A DNA stretch of 64,000 nucleotides. It comes from JBAXTE01 sp964653595 (lineage in GTDB: Bacteria; Bacteroidota; Bacteroidia; Bacteroidales; WCHB1-69). The DNA lies in NCBI GenBank assembly GCA_964653595.1, contig CAZZHH010000018.1, forward strand, positions 1-64,000, written 5' to 3'. Position 1 is the stretch's first letter. Every line of letters starts with the position of its first letter. Below, piece by piece: positions 26,345 through 33,947 of this stretch. Position numbers and translations under genes: made by a program. The notes under the pieces were generated by a model. That model worked only from the letters and a program-made list of their open reading frames with translations. It was not told where the DNA came from and made no database searches.

Positions 26345-26417
26345 GCCCACCGCACATTCAGGCACATTTGGCTTTGCCCGACACAAAAGCCAACGCTTCG
26401 CAAAGCCAAAATATCCT
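26345..26417 (+). repeat. Structured repeat, left boundary of the restriction cassette
   Basis: An 11-bp perfect inverted repeat, TTTGGCTTTGC (26367-26377) and GCAAAGCCAAA (26400-26410), encloses a 22-base loop containing AGCCAACGCT. An outer AGG/CCT pair and a preceding GCCCAC (26345-26350) are present. The same features occur in the same order at 30241-30320, on the other side of the four-gene cassette: GCCCAC, about 18 bases, GCACATTTG, stem, ACAC...AGCCAACGCT loop, stem. The two inner stems differ in sequence (TTTGGCTTTGC versus TTTGCAGGT) while pairing is kept. Confidence 0.75.
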
Positions 26418-26475
26418 TCATTTTGCCGACACACCGAAAAAAACAATGAAAGCTTGTAAAGTGAAAATATTTATG

Positions 26476-26497
26476 TATTTTTGTCAAATTTTGACAA
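26476..26497 (+). promoter_or_regulatory. Restriction cassette promoter with overlapping operator
   Basis: The -7 element TATTTTTG (26476-26483) overlaps an 8-1-8 perfect palindrome, TTGTCAAA-T-TTTGACAA (26481-26497). It lies 18 bases before the controller ATG at 26516. A symmetric site over the promoter of an XRE-type protein gene is what an autoregulating controller of a restriction system would use. Binding is inferred. Confidence 0.7.
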
Positions 26498-26515
26498 GTT
26501 AAATTTTACAAGTCT

Positions 26516-26839
26516 ATGAAAGCAACTTTTGGAGAATATATCAGAGAGCTAAGAACCGATAAAGGTTTAACATTAACAGAACTTGCAGCACTTCTTAAAC
26601 TTGACTCTGCTAATTTGAGCAAAATTGAGAATGGAAGACGTGAGTTTGACGAAAAACGTTTAGACAAACTTGCAGTAGCATTTGACCTTGACTTTGAAAA
26701 ACTAAAAACAGAATATTTTGGCGACCAATTCGCTAAAAAAATGTACGCTTACAATTGCTCTACAGAAACACTTATTTTAGCTGAAGAAAAAGTGAAATAT
26801 CTAAAAAAAATCAATGCAAAACAACTTGAAAAAATATAA
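26516..26839 (+). CDS. XRE-family HTH regulator (C-protein-like controller of the restriction system)
   Basis: The 107-residue protein has an N-terminal helix-turn-helix of the Cro/C1 type (LRTDKGLTLTELAALLKLD followed by ANLSKIENGRR, about 11-42). A short helical tail follows. Its gene is first in the cassette, 3 bases before the endonuclease gene, and its promoter carries a palindromic operator. This arrangement matches controller proteins that delay endonuclease expression until methylation is established. At 107 residues it is slightly longer than classic C proteins (about 80). Confidence 0.85.
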   Translation: MKATFGEYIRELRTDKGLTLTELAALLKLDSANLSKIENGRREFDEKRLDKLAVAFDLDFEKLKTEYFGDQFAKKMYAYNCSTETLILAEEKVKYLKKINAKQLEKI

Positions 26840-26842
26840 ATT

Positions 26843-28648
26843 ATGAGATTTTGGTCTGTATCAACAACTATTAGAAATCCTGAAAGAATAAGAAGTTTCT
26901 TACAAGTATTAAAAATAATGGAAGGAGAAACTTGGACAAATGAAAACCAAAAAAAGTTTCAGGTTATGCTAATCCAACATAAAATTTATGGTTTTGGAGA
27001 AAGTCAATTTCATAATACTTTAACTGACGAACAAAATGATTGGCTTTATACCAAAAATGTTTCATATGACCAAGCAGAAAATATACTTGATTCAAAAAAT
27101 TATGTTGGAGGTGGAGATATGCGAGGGAGACAGTCTTTCAACCCTTTGGAGAAAATGGGTTTAGCTTGTTTAGACGAAAGCAATAAAATAAGAATAACAT
27201 CTTTTGGTAATTATTTCCTAAAAGAAAATTATGATTTAGGGGAAGTCTTTTTTAGAAGTTTTATAAAATGGCAATATCCAAATCCTGATGCGAATAAATA
27301 TAAATTAGAAGATGGTTATGATATAAAGCCATTTATAGCAACACTTCATTTAATCACAAAAGTAAATAAAATATGTGAAGAAAGAGGAATGAAAGTAAAA
27401 GGTGTATCCAGAACCGAATTTGCTCTTTTTTTCGTTTCACTTTCTAACTATAAGAATATTGAGGATACTGCCGAAAAATTAGTTAAATTCAGAGAAAAGT
27501 TTGAATCTATTAATGACAGAGAAAAACAGACAAAATATATTGAGAAATACTTTGATGAAAATTTTTCGAACTACGAATCTTGGCATAATGCAAAAGAATA
27601 CACTGATAATATTATACGCTATTTCCGTTTAACTCGATACATTAATATCAGAGGTAACGGTTGGTATATTGATATAGAGCCAAGACGTATAGTAGAAATA
27701 AATACTCTTTTAGATTATGATAATGCTTCATCTTTAAAATTTGACTTAAAGAATGAATATATCCAATATATAGGAAATACTGAATTGCCTGTTTTGCCTT
27801 GGGAAAAAAATTCTACTTTACTAGATTTAATAAAAAATCTTAAAAAAGAACTCGAAAATAAATATAATGAGCTTTTAGAATTAGGTGTACAACTTCCATC
27901 TTTTCCAAATGATATTTTACAAAATGCTGATGTTAATACTCTTAAGTATTATATATCATCTTTAAGAGAATATAGAAGAGTTTTATTTGAAAAAGAAACA
28001 CATTACTATTCTCAATCAACAGAAAATATTGCAAATTATGTTGAGACTTTAAGTAGTATTTTTCAAATTTCAACAGGTCGACCTGTTGAATTAGAGCGAA
28101 GTGTAACGCTTGGTTTAAATGCTTTAAATGATGCTATAAATATCAAACCCAACTATCCTGTAGGAGATGATAATGAGCCTACATTTACTGCACCAGCTAA
28201 TAAACCTGATATAGAATGTTTTTATGAAAATTTTAATGCTATATGTGAAGTTACTTTACTTACAAATAGGTCGCAATGGTACAATGAAGGACAACCTGTA
28301 ATGAGGCACATTAGAGATTTTGAAAATACTTATTCAGAAAAAGACACTTATTGTTTGTTTATAGCACCAAAACTTCATAGAGATACGATTAACACATTTT
28401 GGGTTTCAGCAAAATATGAATATGAGGGACATAAACAAAAAATTGTTCCTATTTCAATAACGCAATTTATTCAGTTATTGGAGATTTTAAAGGAAAATAA
28501 AGAAAAGGGTATTTTCCTAACTCATCAAAAGTTAAGAGAGCTTTACGATTTAATTTTAGATGTTACAAATCAAGTAAATAATTCAGATGAATGGATAAAA
28601 TCAATTCCTAAAATAATAGAAATTTGGAAAAATTCAATAGCTGCATAA
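26843..28648 (+). CDS. Type IIS restriction endonuclease, AlwI family
   Basis: The 601-residue protein starts MRFWSVSTTIRNPERIRSF, a hallmark of the AlwI/PleI/MlyI/BstNBI group. The N-terminal half is the DNA-recognition region. The C-terminal part has a PD-(D/E)xK-like core in which KPDIECFYENF is followed by ICEVTLLT (about 460-480). Family members recognise asymmetric 5-bp sites (AlwI GGATC, PleI and MlyI GAGTC) and cut a few bases downstream on one side. Which site is used here cannot be read from sequence. The gene overlaps the first methyltransferase by one base (TAATG). Confidence 0.88.
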   Translation: MRFWSVSTTIRNPERIRSFLQVLKIMEGETWTNENQKKFQVMLIQHKIYGFGESQFHNTLTDEQNDWLYTKNVSYDQAENILDSKNYVGGGDMRGRQSFNPLEKMGLACLDESNKIRITSFGNYFLKENYDLGEVFFRSFIKWQYPNPDANKYKLEDGYDIKPFIATLHLITKVNKICEERGMKVKGVSRTEFALFFVSLSNYKNIEDTAEKLVKFREKFESINDREKQTKYIEKYFDENFSNYESWHNAKEYTDNIIRYFRLTRYINIRGNGWYIDIEPRRIVEINTLLDYDNASSLKFDLKNEYIQYIGNTELPVLPWEKNSTLLDLIKNLKKELENKYNELLELGVQLPSFPNDILQNADVNTLKYYISSLREYRRVLFEKETHYYSQSTENIANYVETLSSIFQISTGRPVELERSVTLGLNALNDAINIKPNYPVGDDNEPTFTAPANKPDIECFYENFNAICEVTLLTNRSQWYNEGQPVMRHIRDFENTYSEKDTYCLFIAPKLHRDTINTFWVSAKYEYEGHKQKIVPISITQFIQLLEILKENKEKGIFLTHQKLRELYDLILDVTNQVNNSDEWIKSIPKIIEIWKNSIAA

Positions 28649-29445
28649 TGGAATTAAATAAAATTTACAAAGGAGACTGTATTAAAATCATCAATGAAAA
28701 TTTTGATGAAAATTCAGTGCATCTAATTTTTGCTGATCCACCTTATAACCTTTCAGGAAATTCTTTGAACCTCGAAAATAATAAAACAGGAGGGGCGTTT
28801 TACAAAGTAAATGAAGATTGGGACACATTTAATTATGACGATTATGTGAAGTTTACAGCAGATTGGTTAAAAGCAAGTCATAGAATTTTGACACCAAACG
28901 GAAGTCTTTATATTTCTTGTACACAGCACAATATTGGCGAAATTTTGGTTGAAGCAAAAAAACTTGGTTTCAAACTAAACAACATTTTGACTTGGTACAA
29001 AGTCAATGCAATGCCAAACATCACAAAGCGAACTTACACACATTCAACAGAATTTGTTTGTTGGTTAGTGAAAGGTAAAAATTGGGTTTTTAATTATGAC
29101 GAAGTTAAAAAAATCAACCCTAATAAAACCAAAGAGGGAAAAGATAAGCAGATGCGTGATTTCCTTGATTTTATTGAACTTCCAATCGTACAAGGCAAAG
29201 AAAGATTAAGAGGAGAAAATGGTCGTGCTTTGCACCCAACACAAAAACCTGAAAGACTTTTGGAGTTAATAATTAAAGCATCTTCAAACGAAAAAGATAT
29301 TGTACTTGACCCATTTTTTGGAACAGGAACAACGGGTTTTGTCGCAAAAAAATTAAAAAGAAATTGGATTGGAATAGAGAATAATTCTGACTATTTGAAA
29401 ATAGCAGAAGAGCGTTTAATCCCAAAAAAGAAAGAATATGTCTGA
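28648..29445 (+). CDS. DNA adenine methyltransferase M1 of the type IIS system
   Basis: The 265-residue product (starting MELNKIYKGDC) is a beta-class amino-methyltransferase. The catalytic motif FADPPYNLSG (about 29-38) comes first, then the target recognition region. The SAM-binding motif DPFFGTGTTGFVAKKL (about 222-237) is near the C-terminus, preceded by HPTQKPERLLE. DPPY indicates N6-adenine (or N4-cytosine) methylation. Asymmetric sites need one enzyme per strand, which explains the second methyltransferase that follows. An upstream in-frame ATG at 28624 lies inside the endonuclease gene, so the coupled start at 28648 is preferred. Confidence 0.9.
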   Translation: MELNKIYKGDCIKIINENFDENSVHLIFADPPYNLSGNSLNLENNKTGGAFYKVNEDWDTFNYDDYVKFTADWLKASHRILTPNGSLYISCTQHNIGEILVEAKKLGFKLNNILTWYKVNAMPNITKRTYTHSTEFVCWLVKGKNWVFNYDEVKKINPNKTKEGKDKQMRDFLDFIELPIVQGKERLRGENGRALHPTQKPERLLELIIKASSNEKDIVLDPFFGTGTTGFVAKKLKRNWIGIENNSDYLKIAEERLIPKKKEYV

Positions 29446-30241
29446 AATAAGATTACAACTCGGAAACTGTGTTGAACTCCTGAAAAAAATCCCTTCAGGG
29501 AGTGTCAATCAAATTTTTGCTGACCCACCTTACAATTTATCGGGAGCAACATTTCAAACTGTTCAAAGTGGAAAAATGGTTACTTGCGATAAAGGAGATT
29601 GGGATATTATAGACAACATTCACGAGTTCAACGAAACTTGGGTAAAAGAGTGTATTCGTGTTCTTGCAGATGATGGAACAATCTGGATTTCTGGAACATT
29701 ACACAATCACCCGTCAATAGGTGTAATTTTAAAAAAATTAAACTTGTGGATTATCAATGATGTTGTTTGGTTTAAAAGAAATGCCGCACCTTTATTATCG
29801 AAAAAACGTCTTGCCCCATCAACAGAGTTGATTTGGATAGCTAGTAAGACAAAAAAATATTATTTCGATTATAACACTGCAAAAATGATTAACGGTGGAA
29901 AGCAAATGCGAAACCTTTGGGAAATAAATGCAGAAAGACATAAAACAAAACACCCAACCGAAAAACCTGAAACTCTATTAGAAAGGATTATTTTGCTAGG
30001 TAGTAAACAAGGCGACACCATTCTTGACCCATTCACAGGAAGCGGAACAACAGGAGTTGTAGCAAAAAGATTGAAAAGAAACTTTATCGGTTTTGAAATT
30101 AGCCCAGAATATTTTGAGATTGCAAATAAGAGAATTAATGGAGAACAAATTAATGGCAAAGTAATATATTCAGATAAGTTGTTAAAACAAGACGAGCAAC
30201 TAAGATTGTTTTTGGAGGAAAAAGTAATATATCAAACGTAG
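29438..30241 (+). CDS. DNA adenine methyltransferase M2 of the type IIS system
   Basis: The 267-residue paralogue of M1 has FADPPYNLSGATF (about 28-40), HPTEKPETLLERII and DPFTGSGTTGVVAKRL (about 193-208), again beta-class order. The target recognition region differs from M1, as expected if it modifies the other strand of the asymmetric site. It overlaps M1 by 8 bases. It is the last gene of the cassette, and its stop codon abuts the right-hand structured repeat. Confidence 0.9.
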   Translation: MSEIRLQLGNCVELLKKIPSGSVNQIFADPPYNLSGATFQTVQSGKMVTCDKGDWDIIDNIHEFNETWVKECIRVLADDGTIWISGTLHNHPSIGVILKKLNLWIINDVVWFKRNAAPLLSKKRLAPSTELIWIASKTKKYYFDYNTAKMINGGKQMRNLWEINAERHKTKHPTEKPETLLERIILLGSKQGDTILDPFTGSGTTGVVAKRLKRNFIGFEISPEYFEIANKRINGEQINGKVIYSDKLLKQDEQLRLFLEEKVIYQT

Positions 30242-30320
30242 CCCACGCTTCGTAGTCAAGCACATTTGCAGGTCACACCAGCCAACGCTAAGACCAAAAC
30301 CTGCAAAAGAGCTTGCCTAC
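30241..30320 (+). repeat. Structured repeat, right boundary of the restriction cassette
   Basis: A long, interrupted inverted repeat reads GTAG-T-CAAGC-ACA-TTTGCAGGT (30252-30273), then a 25-base loop with AGCCAACGCT, then ACCTGCAAA-AGA-GCTTG-C-CTAC (30299-30320). The internal loops on the two sides are equal in length (1 and 3 bases). It shares GCCCAC, GCACATTTG and the loop motif with the copy at 26345-26417. The last methyltransferase ends at its first base. Confidence 0.8.
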
Positions 30321-30672
30321 CCCTACGCACGGCTGACAGAAAAAATGCAGCAAAATGAAAGAAAATTAACGAGAAAATGAACAACGAAACGGTTACAAAG
30401 GCTATGAAATAATGGCGGGTGAGTACGTAACTTGAAAGTTCAGTAATGTTAATTATCCCGATAGCTATCGGGATTGCTGTGGGGTGACAGAAAAAAGGGG
30501 CTAAAACCAACACTATTCATAGCATCGATCGTTTTTAAAGAGTTCTTGCGTGCCCATAAGTATACACTTCATTAAAACATTTTCTGCTCATACGTTAATT
30601 CTCCCAGCGTTGCCTTTTTTAAAGTTTGTTAGTGGATAATTTTTTCAAACTCTTTAACATCTAAATCCATGA
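30321..30672. other. Gene-free interval right of the restriction cassette
   Basis: No convincing gene was found. A frame on the minus strand (30256-30513) runs through the structured repeat and palindrome and is taken as spurious. The stretch contains the 20-bp palindrome at 30455-30474. It may hold decayed remnants near 30540-30660, where short minus-strand frames break at stops after a few codons. Confidence 0.6.
30455..30474. repeat. 20-bp perfect palindrome
   Basis: ATCCCGATAGCTATCGGGAT is fully self-complementary. I recall this kind of CCCGATAGCTATCGGG palindrome as common in intergenic DNA of Bacteroidota. It is probably a dispersed repeat rather than a specific operator. Confidence 0.6.
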
Positions 30673-30969
30673 TTAAATCACTTCTTTGTGTTTACTATAA
30701 ATCATTTGGCAAACCTTATCCATTGCTTTAAAAATGGCAACATCAAAATTGGGAGCCTTAGAAATGCTTGTTAACGTAGCAACAGCATTAAATAAAACTA
30801 GATTTTCTTTTCGATCAATACGCTCCATAAAATTAGTTTTATTGCTCCCGATAGAAGTATCTGAAACGATTACTTCTTCTGCATTCGTATCTATTGCAAA
30901 TAGTAAATTTTTATTCACAAGATTTTTATTTTTTTGATTATTAATGTAAATGACATCTTCCACTTGCAT
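30673..30969 (-). CDS. Doubtful hypothetical protein
   Basis: The 98-residue open frame overlaps the end of the HNH gene by 29 bases in the same direction. The product is mixed polar and hydrophobic, with no signal peptide and no recognised domain. The longer alternative frames here are shorter shadows on the other strand, so this is the best candidate in the interval. It could equally be a remnant of a larger gene. Confidence 0.35.
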   Translation of the reverse strand: MQVEDVIYINNQKNKNLVNKNLLFAIDTNAEEVIVSDTSIGSNKTNFMERIDRKENLVLFNAVATLTSISKAPNFDVAIFKAMDKVCQMIYSKHKEVI

Positions 30970-31387
30970 TGGTGGTCATTTTCCGACATCTCGTCCCTTT
31001 TTTTGTTATTCCCGAGCATTGTGTAGAAGCGGTTGATTCTTTTTTATTTCTAGAATTGGAAGATTTAAAAGATTTTGTTTTAGTTGTATTCCCTTTACAA
31101 CAATTAGTTCCAACTTTCTTATTGTGTATTTTACAATAACAACCATTTGATTTACCTCTATTGCATTTTTGACAAAGCAACTGAATGTTGGAAGTACTAC
31201 TACTCCCACCACATGAATATGGTGTTATATGGTCAAACTCAAGACTTTGAGAACTTCCACAACACTGACATTTTCCACCATCTCTCGTATAAACAATCTT
31301 TTTGGTTGTTTCTGAAATAGTACGACTCTGGGAAAAACAAGAGATACTGAATATTAAGAGCAAAAAAAGTAAAAATATTTTTTTCAT
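30941..31387 (-). CDS. Exported HNH nuclease-like protein with C-terminal zinc motif
   Basis: The 148-residue product starts with a signal peptide (MKKIFLLFLLLIFSISCFSQ, probable cleavage after FSQ). An HNH domain follows (about 33-75): CQCCG, LEFDHITPYSCGG and LLCQKCNRGKSNG give the zinc cysteines and the D-H...N catalytic pattern. After a Ser/Lys-rich linker, the last 25 or so residues form a compact Cys/His motif (CSGITKKGTRCRKM, then GRCHLH) like small zinc-binding tails of phage and Bacteroidota proteins (DUF5763-like). An exported HNH nuclease could act on extracellular DNA or as a toxin. It lies between the restriction cassette and core genes. Confidence 0.8.
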   Translation of the reverse strand: MKKIFLLFLLLIFSISCFSQSRTISETTKKIVYTRDGGKCQCCGSSQSLEFDHITPYSCGGSSSTSNIQLLCQKCNRGKSNGCYCKIHNKKVGTNCCKGNTTKTKSFKSSNSRNKKESTASTQCSGITKKGTRCRKMTTNASGRCHLH

Positions 31388-31477
31388 AGTAATTTTCTTT
31401 GGTTGTGTTTTTAAAAAAACGATTACCTATACCTATTGGATAAATTAATATTTCCTAGATAGTATGGCCAGAAACAT

Positions 31478-32824
31478 TTATTTGGGCCAATTAATATTTC
31501 GAAAGTGTTCAGCAGGACGAGGTTCTATAAAGAATGCAACTCTAATAACATAAGCAACATTCGACCAATCCCAATTGTATCCATAATCAGCCTTCCAGCA
31601 TGGATATTTCTTGTAAAGGTATGCAAACCGGATGTTCACAAACAAAAATAACATCAGAAACAAACCTACGAGTATGCTTTTTTTCTTAATAAAAATAGAC
31701 TGGTAAACAAAAGCTATTGGGATAGCTAAAATTGGAAAATATTCAATAAATGCACGATGACCAAAGCTACAATCAAAAGTAGGAATCCACCAACTAGCAT
31801 TTAAGTAACAAATCACACTAAAAATTAACGCTATGGCAACTGCAGTATATGCGAACCTCTTTTTTATCATGACGAAAATGCCTGGGATAAAAAGTAATAA
31901 TAGGGGCGAAAATGTAAATAAGCCAGCATTGAAACCAAACAAAACATCTCCAACATGAGGGCTTGATAAAAATGTAAACGTTTCGTTGGGATAAGAATAG
32001 TACAAAAATCCACCTGTTTGTGCTTTCCAGTATAAAAGTTGTGGCACTAACACCAAAAAGGCAAAAACGACAGACAAATAAGTGAATGAACTCTTTACAA
32101 AAAAGACAACTCTTTCTGTCAACTCTTTTAAATTATTTACGCCTAGCAAAAATGGCAAAATTAGAATTAGAATATTGGTAGGCCTAATCAAAACAGCCAA
32201 TCCAATAGACAAGCCTATTTGAAGAGATCTGTTTATATTTGGTTTTTCAATAAAGTAATGAAGCGACCAAACAAACCACGACATCACAAAAAAGGAGTAA
32301 GCATGCGACATACCCGATTCGCCAATGGTATAATAATACAAATTTGTACCAAAATAGATAGTTAATACACTTAAAAAAGCAGCATATTTTCGCACATACC
32401 TCAACAACACCAAAAAAGTCAATAATAGCCCAAGATAAGCATAAGTGATCGTACCCATGGTGATAAAAAACTCATAAGTTTCGCTAAATCCATTAGATTT
32501 ATCCTGTGATATCTTAGCCACTGCATTCGCCATTAAAAAAAAGGGCATTTGCAAAGTTGCAACACCAGAAGTAACCTTGTTTACGGGTTTGTTGGTTTTT
32601 GGACACACCCCTCCATAAGTAACCGTATTTAGGTCGTGATGTATAAAAACAGAAGGCAGATATACGTAATAAGCCAATCCATCAGACCAAAAAACATATC
32701 TTTTCCCGTCTTTTCTGGTATTGTTAGAAATTACTAAATTACCAAAAACGAAAAGCACACCAATGATTACACCAGTTAATCTATGGTGACTTCGAATAAA
32801 GGATGAAATTTTGGCAAAAAACAT
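31478..32824 (-). CDS. Polytopic GT-C-like membrane protein, possible glycosyltransferase
   Basis: The 448-residue protein has about ten to twelve hydrophobic helices. An acidic residue lies in the first external loop (WSDGLAYYVYLPSVF, about 47-61), as in GT-C glycosyltransferases that use polyprenyl-linked sugars. GESGMSHAYSFF (about 168-179) and RPTNILILILPF (about 214-225) are typical of this group. There is no experimentally known close relative I can name. It is the last gene of a minus-strand unit with lspA, the DksA-like gene and ileS (6 bases after lspA). Confidence 0.65.
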   Translation of the reverse strand: MFFAKISSFIRSHHRLTGVIIGVLFVFGNLVISNNTRKDGKRYVFWSDGLAYYVYLPSVFIHHDLNTVTYGGVCPKTNKPVNKVTSGVATLQMPFFLMANAVAKISQDKSNGFSETYEFFITMGTITYAYLGLLLTFLVLLRYVRKYAAFLSVLTIYFGTNLYYYTIGESGMSHAYSFFVMSWFVWSLHYFIEKPNINRSLQIGLSIGLAVLIRPTNILILILPFLLGVNNLKELTERVVFFVKSSFTYLSVVFAFLVLVPQLLYWKAQTGGFLYYSYPNETFTFLSSPHVGDVLFGFNAGLFTFSPLLLLFIPGIFVMIKKRFAYTAVAIALIFSVICYLNASWWIPTFDCSFGHRAFIEYFPILAIPIAFVYQSIFIKKKSILVGLFLMLFLFVNIRFAYLYKKYPCWKADYGYNWDWSNVAYVIRVAFFIEPRPAEHFRNINWPK

Positions 32825-32830
32825 AAAAAA

Positions 32831-33532
32831 CTATTCTTTATCTTCTTGAGCTGAATTTTCATCTATGTGGATGTCCGTTTCTAGAGGATCTTTATTGAGT
32901 AAAGGTTTTTTTTCTGTTTGATTTAAAAACACTTTTCTATTAAACAGCAATAGACTGATAGCGCCAATGGTTATAGAAGCATCGGCAATATTAAAAACAG
33001 GTCTAAAGAAAAGAAACTCCTCCCCACCTAAAAAAGGCATCCAACTGGGCCAATGACCTTCAAGCAAAGGGAAATAGAGCATGTCTACCACTCTTCCGTG
33101 TAAAAATGGAGCATAGCCTCCTTCTGCAGGTAAAAAAGTAGAAATTTGATAATAAGAATCGTTGAATATCATGCCATAAAACGCGCTATCAAAGACATTT
33201 CCAGTAGCACCAGCGATAATCATCGACCAACAAATAACAAATCCCATGGTAGCAGTTCGTTCACGGATAAGTTTAACCAAATACCAAACTAGCAAAGAGA
33301 TAGCTACTATGCGAAACAAGCTCAATGAAAGTTTTCCCCATTCGCCACCAAACGACATTCCAAAAGCCATCCCCTCATTCTCGGTAAAATGAATTACTCC
33401 TTTACCCCAAAGAAAGTAAAACTCATCGCCAATATGCATATGAGTTTTCACCCAAAGCTTCGAAATTTGGTCGATTAATAAAACTCCAAAGATAATTGCA
33501 ATTGCAACCCAACTCTTTTTAGTAATCTTCAC
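32831..33532 (-). CDS. lspA: Lipoprotein signal peptidase II
   Basis: LspA cleaves signal peptides of prolipoproteins in the cytoplasmic membrane. The product is 233 residues, longer than the roughly 165 of E. coli, due to a middle insertion and a charged C-terminal tail, both common in Bacteroidota. The catalytic aspartates are in GATGNVFDSAFYG (about 109-121) and VFNIADASITIG (about 179-190). The N-terminal motif LLIDQISKLWVKTHM is present. Its neighbours ileS and dksA are the usual partners. Confidence 0.95.
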   Translation of the reverse strand: MKITKKSWVAIAIIFGVLLIDQISKLWVKTHMHIGDEFYFLWGKGVIHFTENEGMAFGMSFGGEWGKLSLSLFRIVAISLLVWYLVKLIRERTATMGFVICWSMIIAGATGNVFDSAFYGMIFNDSYYQISTFLPAEGGYAPFLHGRVVDMLYFPLLEGHWPSWMPFLGGEEFLFFRPVFNIADASITIGAISLLLFNRKVFLNQTEKKPLLNKDPLETDIHIDENSAQEDKE

Positions 33533-33537
33533 CGGAT

Positions 33538-33930
33538 CTATTTTTTCTTTGATTGCGACATTTTTGCGTCAAAACTTAGGGTAGCATGAGGTACAGCACG
33601 CAGACGTTCTTTAGGAATCAACACTCCTGTTTCGCGGCAAATTCCATAAGTTTTGTTTTCGATACGAATCAACGCAGCTTCCAAATTTTGAATATATTTT
33701 TGAACACGTTGTGCCATTTGGCTATTTTCTTCTTTATTCAAAACGTGGTGACCTTCTTCTAATGTCTTAAATGTTGGAGAAGTGTCCATCGTATCGTTAT
33801 TGTCGGTATTGCTAAACGTTTCTGTTAGCGTTTTCAAATCCAAATATGCTTTTTCTAACTTCTTATTGATTAATTCTTTAAATTCAATTAAATCGGCATC
33901 AGAATAGCGGTTTATATTTTTTTCGCTCAT
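33538..33930 (-). CDS. TraR/DksA-family protein with degenerate zinc finger
   Basis: The 130-residue product has the coiled-coil N-terminal half of DksA-type proteins. Its C-terminal motif YGICRETGVLIPKERLRAVP (about 98-117) is the family zinc-finger position. Only one cysteine remains there, so the four-Cys zinc site is lost, as is usual in the Bacteroidota version. Such proteins bind the RNA polymerase secondary channel and influence stringent-response transcription. It lies between ileS and lspA. Confidence 0.85.
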   Translation of the reverse strand: MSEKNINRYSDADLIEFKELINKKLEKAYLDLKTLTETFSNTDNNDTMDTSPTFKTLEEGHHVLNKEENSQMAQRVQKYIQNLEAALIRIENKTYGICRETGVLIPKERLRAVPHATLSFDAKMSQSKKK

Positions 33931-33947
33931 AATTTTTGAGTTATTTG

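Noticed and set aside
26345..30320. Canonical integron attC sites at the restriction cassette edges
   Set aside because: The loops contain AGCCAACGCT, which does not fit the RYYYAAC/GTTRRRY core pair, and no integrase gene is visible. Kept only as an analogy.
30256..30513. 85-codon minus-strand frame
   Set aside because: It runs through the structured repeat and the 20-bp palindrome, with a low-quality hydrophobic product and no context. Judged spurious.
30540..30660. Possible IS3-type transposase remnant on the minus strand (a short frame reads like TLGELTYEQK)
   Set aside because: Only about 15 codons before stops and no terminal inverted repeats. Too weak to call.
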